In this document: positions 1-8,800 of the stretch, one piece after another | Layout: each line of letters starts with the position of its first letter | Position numbering within the stretch: position 1 is the first letter of the stretch | NCBI GenBank assembly: GCA_964617665.1 | Contig: CAZUAH010000039.1 | Span: 1-46,177 of the forward strand | Length of the DNA: 46,177 bases | Direction: 5' to 3' | Source of the DNA: JADHUC01 sp964617665 | Lineage (GTDB): Bacteria; Planctomycetota; Planctomycetia; Pirellulales; Pirellulaceae | Position numbers and translations under genes: made by a program | The notes under the pieces: generated by a model | The model's database searches: none | Seen by the model: only the letters and a program-made list of their open reading frames with translations | What the model was told of the DNA's origin: nothing

Positions 1-98
1 GCGGCACCCATGCCGACAATACCGGTGGAAAAATCGGCGGCATCATGCCCGCGGTTTACATCGTTGAGCTCTTGGATGGAGTAAGCGAAGAGGAATGA
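1..98 (+). CDS. C-terminal fragment of an unidentified protein
   Basis: A reading frame open from the window edge (first full codon at 3) ends at TGA 96-98. It encodes 31 residues with a Gly-rich stretch (NTGGKIGGIMP), a hydrophobic segment (AVYIVELL) and an acidic end (SEEE). Third positions are moderately rich in C, which fits a coding frame. I do not recognise the family. It could also be a chance open frame, since only about 95 bases are visible. Confidence 0.4.
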   Translation, partial: GTHADNTGGKIGGIMPAVYIVELLDGVSEEE

Positions 99-214
99 GT
101 TCGCCGAAATACCGAATTGTGCCTGCAGCATTGGAGCGGAAAACGTCGGTGGCGCCGGACACCTTCCGGCTACCGGGGAAAGCGTCCCGAACTGAGACCT
201 GAGCGACTCAAACA

Positions 215-1912
215 ATGAATACGAACAATTCGCATTTGGACGTCCCATCTGATGACAGCTTGCACGTGCAACGTCCGTACGAGCGTGTCGTGACCGAACT
301 GGCAGCAGCCTTTCCGAGGCCTGTTTCCGATCGCATGCACGATGCGTACTTTGTGTTCTCGTTTCTGCGGACGCTGGATCAGGTTGACGAACTCAAATCC
401 GCGCGACCATTGCTGGGCGAACCGGTTGATGTGGAATACGGCCCTGCACAAAACAGTCGCGTTGGGAACGAACCACAAGCTCCGGAAGACGTGACGCGGC
501 AATTGGTCGACTATCTTCGAGGGATGTTCATTCTCGGCCACCCACAAACCCAGATCAACGTGGGTCCGTCACCTACGATACCAAGCATCATCGGCGGTCT
601 GCTGCCGTCGATCTACAATCCGAATCTTGTGAGCGACGAGTCATCGCGTCAAGTCGCCACGGCGGAAGTCGAAGCCGTTTCGATGACAGCGGATTTGCTC
701 GGTTACGATGCTGAGCAAGCCGGCGGCGTCTTCACATTCGGAGGCACCGGCACGCTGTTGTATGCAGCCAAGATCGGACTGGAAAAAGCGTTCCCAGGAA
801 CTCGCAAGAAGGGGATCTCAACGCCTGGCGTCATCGTCTGTTCAGATCAATCGCATTACGCCTGCCTCACGATTGCGAACTGGTTGGGCTTGGGTGAAGA
901 GAACGTCATTCGCGTGGCGACCAGCAAAGACAACGAAATCAAGCTCGATGAGTTCGAGGCCCGATTGCGTGAAGTCATCGAGAGCGGCCGGCGAATTGCG
1001 TGCCTCATCGCCACAATGGGCACAACGGATGCTTTTGGCCTGGACGACCTCGAAGGCATGTGCCGTGTCCGCGATCACTTGGTTGACGAGTATTCGATGG
1101 ATTACCGCCCCCATCTGCACGCAGACGCGGTAATCGGCTGGGCATGGAGCGTCTTCAGGGACTACGACTTCGACCAGAATCCGCTTGGTTTTCGTCACCG
1201 GACGGTGCGTGCATTGGCCGGAACCAATCGTCGCATCCGGCATCTGCCGCTGGCCGATTCGATCGGTGTTGATTACCACAAGACAGGTTTCGCGCCATAC
1301 GTCTCCAGCGCCGTGATCCTTAAGGACCGATTGGACCTGAGATTGATCGCTCGCGACGAAGATTCGATGCCTTACCTGTTTCAATCCGGTCATTATCATC
1401 CCGGCAAGTTTACGTTAGAGACGACTCGCAGCGGAACGGGACCCATGGCGGCGTTGGCCAACCTGCGGCTGTTCGGCAGGAAAGGATTGCGCAGCCTTCT
1501 GGGGCATCTTGTATCGATGGCCCAGGAGTTAAGAGAGCACCTGGAAGGGTACGCTGCCACAACGGTGCTTAACGGGCGGAACTTCGGGCCAGTGACGTTG
1601 TTTCGCATCTATCCCGATGATGTCGACACTTTCACCATGCCAGAGGCAGAACAAACGAATCCGAGTTTTCGCGACCGACTCGAAGCACACAACGACTACA
1701 ACCGCCGCATCTTCGAGCTGGTACAGCAGGACGCGTTGCAAGGCACAGGGGTGTTACTTTCGTTGACCGATTGCTACCGAAAGACCGACTATGGCGAGCC
1801 GATCGTAGCGATGAAGTCGTACATTATGAGTCCGTTTTCTCGTGAGGAGCACACGGACGCCCTGCTACAATCCTTGTGGAAGGCGCGACGGATCATTGAA
1901 CAAGAGAACTAA
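215..1912 (+). CDS. PLP-dependent group II (DDC/GAD-type) decarboxylase
   Basis: A 565-residue cytoplasmic enzyme of the pyridoxal-phosphate group II decarboxylase family (glutamate, aromatic amino acid and related decarboxylases). The Schiff-base motif is visible as D353-Y-H-K356, and the preceding cofactor-aspartate motif as H302-A-D304. An upstream Gly-rich segment (GGTGTLLYAAKIGLEKA, about residues 181-197) matches the phosphate-binding part of the large domain. The protein is longer than typical 480-residue members, with about 90 extra N-terminal residues. The ATG at 215 lacks a clear Shine-Dalgarno. The next gene starts 80 bp downstream on the same strand and is functionally unrelated, so nothing in the context identifies the substrate. 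Fold assignment is firm; the amino-acid substrate is unknown. Confidence 0.85.
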   Translation: MNTNNSHLDVPSDDSLHVQRPYERVVTELAAAFPRPVSDRMHDAYFVFSFLRTLDQVDELKSARPLLGEPVDVEYGPAQNSRVGNEPQAPEDVTRQLVDYLRGMFILGHPQTQINVGPSPTIPSIIGGLLPSIYNPNLVSDESSRQVATAEVEAVSMTADLLGYDAEQAGGVFTFGGTGTLLYAAKIGLEKAFPGTRKKGISTPGVIVCSDQSHYACLTIANWLGLGEENVIRVATSKDNEIKLDEFEARLREVIESGRRIACLIATMGTTDAFGLDDLEGMCRVRDHLVDEYSMDYRPHLHADAVIGWAWSVFRDYDFDQNPLGFRHRTVRALAGTNRRIRHLPLADSIGVDYHKTGFAPYVSSAVILKDRLDLRLIARDEDSMPYLFQSGHYHPGKFTLETTRSGTGPMAALANLRLFGRKGLRSLLGHLVSMAQELREHLEGYAATTVLNGRNFGPVTLFRIYPDDVDTFTMPEAEQTNPSFRDRLEAHNDYNRRIFELVQQDALQGTGVLLSLTDCYRKTDYGEPIVAMKSYIMSPFSREEHTDALLQSLWKARRIIEQEN

Positions 1913-1992
1913 GACGGGCCATCCAAGTTGTTGATTCCGAATAACGTGCACGAAGAGACGTGTTCGACACCTCAAATTGGGAGAAGTGACCA

Positions 1993-3105
1993 GTGAATAT
2001 ATTCAGAGCCATCTCTTCTGTCCTCTTGGCTGGAGCGTTACTCGCACCAACCGCGCAGGCCGCTGAGAATGATCTCAACGCACGCGTGGTTTTGTTCATT
2101 CCGGAAGACGCCGAACCGCCGGAAAAGTACCAGCAGCGTCTTGAATCGCTCGCCGTGCGCACCGAGGCGTTCTTTGGCCACTGGATGAAGCATTGGAAGC
2201 GGCCCATCGAACGAGAACAGATCTTCGCGCGAAACGAAGATGACACCATTCAAGTCACCTTGGTCAGCGGGCGGGTGACGTCGAAAGGCCGAGCGGCGCT
2301 CCCGGAAATACGGAAGCAAGCGGTCGAGGGTGCCGCTCGGAAGCTCGGACTCGGAGAAAATCAGCCGGTGGTTTGGTGGATTCTCTACGACTATCCTGGC
2401 ATCCGAGGCTTTCAGGGCGGGTCGCGAGGGATTGGTGGAATCGCAATCAACGCTTACCCGAAGGGCACGGACCTGATTGCTAAGGACATAGCGCTGGCAA
2501 CTCCGAGAATGGCTGAAATGGCCATCAAGGGAACCATCCACGAATTCGGACACGCACTTGGGTTGCCACACATCGGGCCTCGTCCTGGCCTTGAGCTTGG
2601 CAACTCGCTCATGGGGCCGATCAACCGTGTCTATTGGAGCAGAACCGGTTCGGACGATCCTCGCGTTCACTTAACCGAGACGGCGGCGGCAATGCTGTGG
2701 CGACACCCGATCTTTCGACGCGAGTCAACCGTTGCTTGGAAGATGCCGCAAGAGGTCGACGTCACAGGACTCGAAGTCACTGAATCCGACGATGGTCCCA
2801 GGCTTTTCGTCAAAGGCAAGCTCTCGGCGAGTCTGCCCGCCCACACTGCTGTGCTCCTTGATTCTGAGCGAGGCCGATTCGGCGACTACTGGGAACGGTC
2901 TTATACCGGCGCGATAGATGCTGAGACGGGAGAATTCAAGATCGTCGTCTGCGAGCCTTTCGGCCGAGGGACCCTCTACCTATCGTTCTGCTTCGCGAAC
3001 GGCGTCAACACGAGCAACGGAAGAGTATCGTTCCAGCGTGGTGCTTCCGTTCAAATATCCTACAGTGGCAAGAGAGGCTCGCGTCACTTCGATCTTCCGC
3101 GTTGA
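1993..3105 (+). CDS. Secreted metzincin-like zinc metalloprotease
   Basis: A 370-residue protein starting at GTG 1993, with GGGAGAAG about 8 nt upstream deciding the start. Residues 1-23 are a Sec signal peptide ending in AQA, so it is exported. The zinc motif H183-E-F-G-H187-x5-H193 (HEFGHALGLPH) is the extended HExxHxxGxxH signature of metzincin and archaemetzincin-like peptidases, and LMGPIN about 20 residues later could serve as the Met-turn. The remaining C-terminal part (about 250-370) is beta-rich and unassigned. Substrate is unknown. The next gene begins 274 bp downstream, so it is probably monocistronic. Confidence 0.75.
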   Translation: MNIFRAISSVLLAGALLAPTAQAAENDLNARVVLFIPEDAEPPEKYQQRLESLAVRTEAFFGHWMKHWKRPIEREQIFARNEDDTIQVTLVSGRVTSKGRAALPEIRKQAVEGAARKLGLGENQPVVWWILYDYPGIRGFQGGSRGIGGIAINAYPKGTDLIAKDIALATPRMAEMAIKGTIHEFGHALGLPHIGPRPGLELGNSLMGPINRVYWSRTGSDDPRVHLTETAAAMLWRHPIFRRESTVAWKMPQEVDVTGLEVTESDDGPRLFVKGKLSASLPAHTAVLLDSERGRFGDYWERSYTGAIDAETGEFKIVVCEPFGRGTLYLSFCFANGVNTSNGRVSFQRGASVQISYSGKRGSRHFDLPR

Positions 3106-3379
3106 TTCGTGCGACGGCTCAGCATCGCCAGAGGCTGTTGACATGCCAAGACTTCAACCGCCGCCGACCTTTCTCGCTGAGCGACCGACAGCTTCTCCCA
3201 ACTCGGCGTGCCCAAGTCCTCGTCCTCTTGCTTCGTGTCCGATGGATATGCCACACTCTTGGATGCCGCGCATGATGCTCCTCCAGCGTCGCCAAGTCGT
3301 TGTCGGCACCATCCGCTATGATCTGTTTCGTCTCTTGGCCGAAACCAACATGACCATCTACGTCTGGAGTAGAACCAGA

Positions 3380-4912
3380 ATGAAAACGTCTTTCCTGCCG
3401 GCAACCTGTCTGATCCTGATCACTATGCTGGCCGCTGTACCCGCTGGGCTTTCGGCTGCCGAATCACCTGACGACGGGCCGCGACTTCGCGCCGCCTCGC
3501 TTCGTTTCGGCGTCATGGCCCAAGCTGGAGGCGAAACCGAAAGCAGGACCGGTGCCGTTGTCGGCGAGGTGCATGGACCACTCAAGACGACCGTCACGCT
3601 CTTGGAGGACGGTCCTCTCAGGCTTTGTTTGATCGCCAGCGACTCCAGTTCGATCATTCGCCGCAACATGGCCACCTACTGCCGTCGGGAAATCGCCAAG
3701 GAACTCGACCTGCCCGTCTCTCACGTCTTGATCTTTTCATCGCACAACCACAGCGGAACCCGCCTGGCAAGCAACCAGACTCGATCGTACGATGCTCAAT
3801 ACGCCGAAGATCCCGAACCCGAGCTACTGCCCGTCGGCCGCGAGTTCATGGACGAACTGCGAAGCCTCGCCAAACGCCTGCCCGGCATGCTCCAGCCGGT
3901 CTCCGTCTGGTGGGCCGAGGGACGCGAGGGACGAATAACTTACAATCGTAAAGGTCGCCGGGCCGACGGCTCGACCTATTTCATGCGCGAAGAAGATCGC
4001 ATTCTCTTGGGCGAAGACTTTCGGGGCGACATCGACCAACAAGCCCCCGTTGTGGTGCTCAAGAACGCCGATGGCGAACCGGTCACCGCCCTCGTGCAGT
4101 TCACCGGGCATCCGGTCACCAGTTATCACCCGGAACGGCCGGTCGTCTTTGGCGAGTGGCCCCAGGTAGCTTGCGACATGCTGGCCGAACATCTCTCCCC
4201 ATCCGTGCCCGTAGGTTTCCTGCAGGGCTGTGCCGGCGACGTCAACTCAAAGAAGATGTTTCGCGGAGGTGTCGAGACCGCCAGTGAATATGGACGCATG
4301 CTCGGCTCCAGCTACATCGAGGCCCTCGACGACCTCAAGCCATCCAGTCGCGATGGCCTCGACTACTCGCTCGAAGAAGTGGGGATTCCGCTGGCCCCGC
4401 TTCCCACGCCAGAGGTCCTGCGAGCCGAAATCGCCGAGATGGAGGCGTTCCTCCGTCGCGCGGCGACGGGCGACGAAGACACCTTGGCCTGCGTAGGACT
4501 CAACTTCCCCCGCGATCTGTCCCCCGCGTATCGCGGAAAGCTGATCGAATTGGTCCTGCCTTGGAATCGCTGGGCCCTGGATCTGCACGAAAACGGCAAA
4601 GCCGATACGGTTCCCCAGTTTCTCAAGATGGACCTCTACGTAATCCGATTGGGCGATGTTGCCATCGTCGGCATGCCCTGCGAACCGTTTCAAGGCATCG
4701 GCCGGCTGATCCGCCGCGATTCACCGCTCCCCCTGGCCATACCCTGCGGCTACGTCAACTACTCTCACGGATACATCACTGACGCCCCCAACACAGGAGA
4801 CCGCGAATACACCAGCGCCTTCTATCGCTACACCCGGTTCCGCCCACCGCTCGCCAAACCGGCCGGCGACGTTCTGGCCGACAGGGCCGTCGAGGTGCTG
4901 AAGTCCTTTTGA
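3380..4912 (+). CDS. Secreted neutral/alkaline ceramidase-like hydrolase
   Basis: A 510-residue protein of the neutral/alkaline non-lysosomal ceramidase N-terminal domain family. The frame is open further upstream, but the start at 3380 is preferred: GGAG lies 10 nt before it and it creates a clean signal peptide (MKTSFLPA to LSAAE). Zinc-site motifs of the family are present: H122-N-H124-S-G, a second His at about 244 in GHPVTSYHP, and the conserved segment GFLQGCAGDVNSK. The C-terminal immunoglobulin-like domain of true ceramidases is not evident. Planctomycetes carry many such paralogues and most are untested, so a ceramide substrate is only inference. A second, Tat-exported paralogue is at 17661-19097. 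Confidence 0.75.
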   Translation: MKTSFLPATCLILITMLAAVPAGLSAAESPDDGPRLRAASLRFGVMAQAGGETESRTGAVVGEVHGPLKTTVTLLEDGPLRLCLIASDSSSIIRRNMATYCRREIAKELDLPVSHVLIFSSHNHSGTRLASNQTRSYDAQYAEDPEPELLPVGREFMDELRSLAKRLPGMLQPVSVWWAEGREGRITYNRKGRRADGSTYFMREEDRILLGEDFRGDIDQQAPVVVLKNADGEPVTALVQFTGHPVTSYHPERPVVFGEWPQVACDMLAEHLSPSVPVGFLQGCAGDVNSKKMFRGGVETASEYGRMLGSSYIEALDDLKPSSRDGLDYSLEEVGIPLAPLPTPEVLRAEIAEMEAFLRRAATGDEDTLACVGLNFPRDLSPAYRGKLIELVLPWNRWALDLHENGKADTVPQFLKMDLYVIRLGDVAIVGMPCEPFQGIGRLIRRDSPLPLAIPCGYVNYSHGYITDAPNTGDREYTSAFYRYTRFRPPLAKPAGDVLADRAVEVLKSF

Positions 4913-5815
4913 GCAACAAGGAGCAGGACTGAAGTGTACCTTCGTAGCCATGGACCGGATGGCTACGTGCCCGTTTCTGTTCCAGTCCCGAAGGGACGAC
5001 CGTAAGCCAGCCCCGGGGCAAGCGACGTGAGTCTGCGAACGTCGCGCAACCCTGGGGAATGAGTTAGACAAAACCGAAAGCCCCAAGGGGGCGGCCCTAA
5101 CTGCCAAGTTCTCTCACGATCAGGGCTGCCCCTTCGGGCAACGCCGTAGCGAACTCTAACAGGCCAATCGCAGCTCACGATAAGCCAGCTTTTGTTCGCG
5201 GGTGGCTTGCTGGATGATCGGTTGGGTCGCACTGGGTTTGTCCTTGTACTTGGGGCGGTAAGGCCACTGTCCACGAGGTGTGGGGAGGTTGATTGGGCAG
5301 CAGCCGATGCCAGAAGCACGTTCTTGCCCAACACATTGTCGCCCTCTCTTGTTCCATGCCAGTTTGACCATGCGGATTGACAATTCGGTGTAGGTCAACG
5401 ACACCGCAATGCGGCAGTCCAGTGATTGGGCTGGCAACACCACGCCTCGGAACTGTCGCCGACCCGAACCCCAGTGTCTGCCATCGTCATGATCGTTCGC
5501 GCGGGTAGACTGTCCCCCGATGATCGATGTGTCTTCCCGAGTTCTGATAGGCAACAAGATCGAATACAAAACCCCGCCATTGAGGTACGCTGGGAGTTAG
5601 TGTACAAAATGTGCATACAGCGACAAGAGAGGTTGTCTGAAGGTCCGTGAATCGCCTCAGGGCGGAATACACCTTTCAGTTCGCCTGCAATAATCGCGAA
5701 GGCCATGCAGTCTGAATGGGAATGTCGTCCTCCATTCGACCGAGGCGAAACAGCCGCCGAGTTACACTCGCAAGATTCAAAGATGATTCACTATCGTATT
5801 TCGGGAGGAATGGCC
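4913..5815. other. Spacer with repeat element; no supported gene
   Basis: About 0.9 kb without a convincing gene. Its first part holds the REP-like palindromic element annotated separately (4977-5104). A 137-codon minus-strand open frame (5156-5569) has basic, low-complexity composition and no recognisable domain. It could be a decayed mobile-element remnant. The plus-strand alternatives look like noise. The last 35 bases contain the ribosome-binding site of the TPR gene. Confidence 0.5.
4977..5104. repeat. REP-like palindromic repeat element
   Basis: A compact cluster of imperfect hairpins: GTCCC-GAA-GGGAC at 4985-4997, a larger imperfect stem around GCGACGT/ACGTCGC flanked by CCCCGGGG and CCTGGGG (about 5010-5058), and GCCCC-AA-GGGGGC at 5080-5092. 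This arrangement resembles dispersed REP/RAYT-type repeats that I recall from planctomycetes and other phyla; no search was possible. Another GC-rich short palindrome (CTGCCCCTTCGGGCAA, about 5127) follows. No RAYT transposase gene is next to it. Confidence 0.6.
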
Positions 5816-8800
5816 ATGCGTTTCGTGAAAGCACACACCGGAACCTTGAGAGGAGTGTTTTCTAAGCGTGCCTGGCTTTGGTGCTGTTTCGCAGCAACGA
5901 CGGTCTCGATGGCTGCCCAAACCAAAAATGAACCGCCGTCTACAAATCTCCCAGTCACGGCTGCTAAGGCGGGGCTTCACGTTTTTCACGACAGGGTAGT
6001 GACCTTCGTCGATGCGCAATTGGATGTCCTCAAAGAGAATGGGCTGTATAACGGCGAGGAGATCGCAATCGTCTTCTTGGGAATTACGAATCGCTGGGAG
6101 GACGCATGGCAGTTAACCTGGAACAACTTTCAACGAAACCAGCCCGTAGTCGTCGTGCCGACGTACAACCTGGGCTGGAAGTGGGTAGATTTTTTCAGCA
6201 CTGCAGCCGACAAGTTGCGAGTGGACCCGCCTTCACTGCTAACGCCTCCTGTGCAGATAAAGACGCGGAAGATCGGCGTCCCCGAATTGCTGGAGCATCT
6301 TGGCGCGCGGGGCATTCACGTGTTTGGTCTTGCGTTCAGCAGCGGCGCTAACTTCGTGCTCCAAGAAAACGCCGTACGACTGGCGCAATACGCAAGAGAA
6401 TCGCCGACGGAATCGAACCGTCCCAATGTACCATCGCGGATCCTCTATCATTCCGGTCAGATCAGTGAAGAGATGCACAAGAAGCCGTTGCAGGAGTCCG
6501 GAATTCCGGTGATACAGTCCGGCGAGCGGGCCCTTGTTACTGCCCTGCAAGAGAGCTTTGCCGATATGGACCTAACGGGCCTGCGCATTCCGCAGTCGGG
6601 ATTGGGTTTTTACCTTTTGAACGCAGCCTTTTACGTTCCCGACTGGGACGGCCCCGAGGGACGCCACGGATACGCCAAGTGGCGGCCTGAAGTAAATGCT
6701 GAACTCCTGCGCGCGTCGGTCCTCAACGCAGCGAGATACAATCTGCTGATAACAGAACTTATCGATCCGGACTCACTTATCAATCCGGAGTCACTCGACA
6801 TGCCGGAGACGATTTCGATGATCCTCGGCGACATGAAGGCGGAGTACGTGCGGCGAGCACAGATCGTACTGGCCCTGGAACAGGCAAAATCAAAGTTGGA
6901 GCAACGGGCCAAATCGGACTCACTGATCACCAGTCGTCTTGTCAATTGGGATGCACCACATCTGGCGTGGCAGATCGCCGACACCACCAGGGCCGAACAG
7001 GTGCGGTTTTCCACTCCTCCGGGAGAACGCCGGTTGATCGGGTTCCGGCTGCCTTGGGATGAGGACCTGTTCTGCCGTGTGCTTGAGGCGACCTCCGACG
7101 ACTTGCGTGTCGTGTACGAAAGTGATGCTTGGAGCCAGAAGCAGTTGGAGTACACACGGTGGCACACCGTGGCGCACAAGGGTACCGACGAGGCCTTTGT
7201 TCTCTACGACGCCACAGGCCAACGCGATCACGAGGCCATCGAAATCGTGAATAGTACACTGGACCAAATCCAAATCGAGAAATACGGTGACAAAAGGAGA
7301 GTGGTCCTTGTTGGGAATCCTTTGAACCGGGAGTATCAACGGCTGAAGGCCGCAATCCAAGCCGATGAAGATCTGGAGGTTGCCGCAGAGGTAAACACTC
7401 GCAACAAATCGAAAACGGAGATCCACAAAGAAACGGACGAGGCGCTCCGCCGCACGGGATCTGTCGCCGGTGTCAGGGTTCGGGGAGAAGAAACCGAGGA
7501 AGACGATAGGTTTGACTTCGACACGGACGAGGGAGAAGAGGAAGAAGACGAGAAAGTCGAGAAGGACACCGAGAAGATCAAGGGAGGATGGAGGATCATC
7601 ATCAAAGTCAACGGCGAAGCAGTTTGGGAAGTGATCCTCGACGAAGATGGGAACATCATCTGGCAGGGACCGCCTGGCGAGTTTCCCGGCGGTTATGATA
7701 ACGACGGCGAGCCAATCATTCCGAAACGCGAAGACGGCGCCCTCGCTACCGAAGCGGGAGTGCCCGCGCCCCTTCCCAGACCGGGTTTCCACCATGAAGG
7801 GTCTGTCCCAATTCCCAAACCGAGTTCGCATCCAGAAGGGCATGCCCCGGTCTTGTTGCTATCGCCGGGAGTTGCCGAACTCGGGCGTTCGGCGACGTTG
7901 GGGATGAATATCTTGGAAAGCGCGGACGATTTCTCCTTCCCGCCGCTCTGCGCTCCCCCCGGCCTATCGAAAAGTCTCCACCACTCCTTGCACACTGGAC
8001 TTTTTCGTGATGTCGGTGGGCGGCGGGTAGACTATGGACTGCAACTCGATCCTTCCGCCCACGATCGTGCGGCTATTGATCGATTCTCAACGGAGGGCCA
8101 TCCGTTCTTCTTCGTCAACCACAGCCCGGCTGAAGCCTCCGGGGAAAAGATCCAGGCCGACGAAGCCATGGTCGTGCTTTCGGCGCCACAGAGAGCGACT
8201 GTCACCGTCGACGGAAGCGACAAACGGGAGCAGCGGGAATTTCGCTATCACCCGTTCCCCGCCGACAAGGCGTACGATTACCATTACTGCGTGCATCTGA
8301 CCGATGGAAGGACCGTTGAACGCACTATTTCACTCACCGCCGGCAAGTTCGTTCGGCTCGCCGTCCTTCCTCCATGCGACGTCCTCGATTCCTGGCAGCT
8401 CGTAGAATGCCTGCCTGCAGACGCTCCGTTGAGCCCGGAGGTGGCACGACTCATCATCACCGGGGCATGTGACAAGGCGATCCGTCTCGCACCCGGTGCA
8501 GCAAAGGTGTGGTTTAGCCTGGCCCAGAAGCGACACTCGCTCGGCGCGTTCGACAGAGCCATCAGCAGCTTCACCACCACTATTGAAATTGATCCGGGAT
8601 ACGCATCGGCGTACGCTTGGCGTGGCACAACCTGGAAAGACAAAGGCGAATTCGAAAAGGCCATTGTCGACTTTGACAACGCGATCGAACTTGATCCCAA
8701 AAACGCGTTTGCATTCACGAATCGCGGCCTCACGTGGCATGACAGAAGCGAGTACGACAGGGCTATTGCCGACTTCGACAAGGCAATCGAAATTGCCCCG

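Noticed and set aside
2918..3379. Extended N-terminus of the ceramidase-like gene at 3380
   Set aside because: The upstream part of the open frame overlaps the metalloprotease gene out of frame, and a proper signal peptide and ribosome-binding site begin at 3380.
5156..5569. 137-codon minus-strand open frame as a transposase
   Set aside because: No catalytic motif or terminal inverted repeats could be seen; kept only as a possible remnant within the spacer.
6920..7843. 307-codon minus-strand open frame inside the TPR gene
   Set aside because: It is antisense to the acidic belt and linker of the giant protein; its Phe/Leu-rich composition comes from the complementary GAA/GAG codons.
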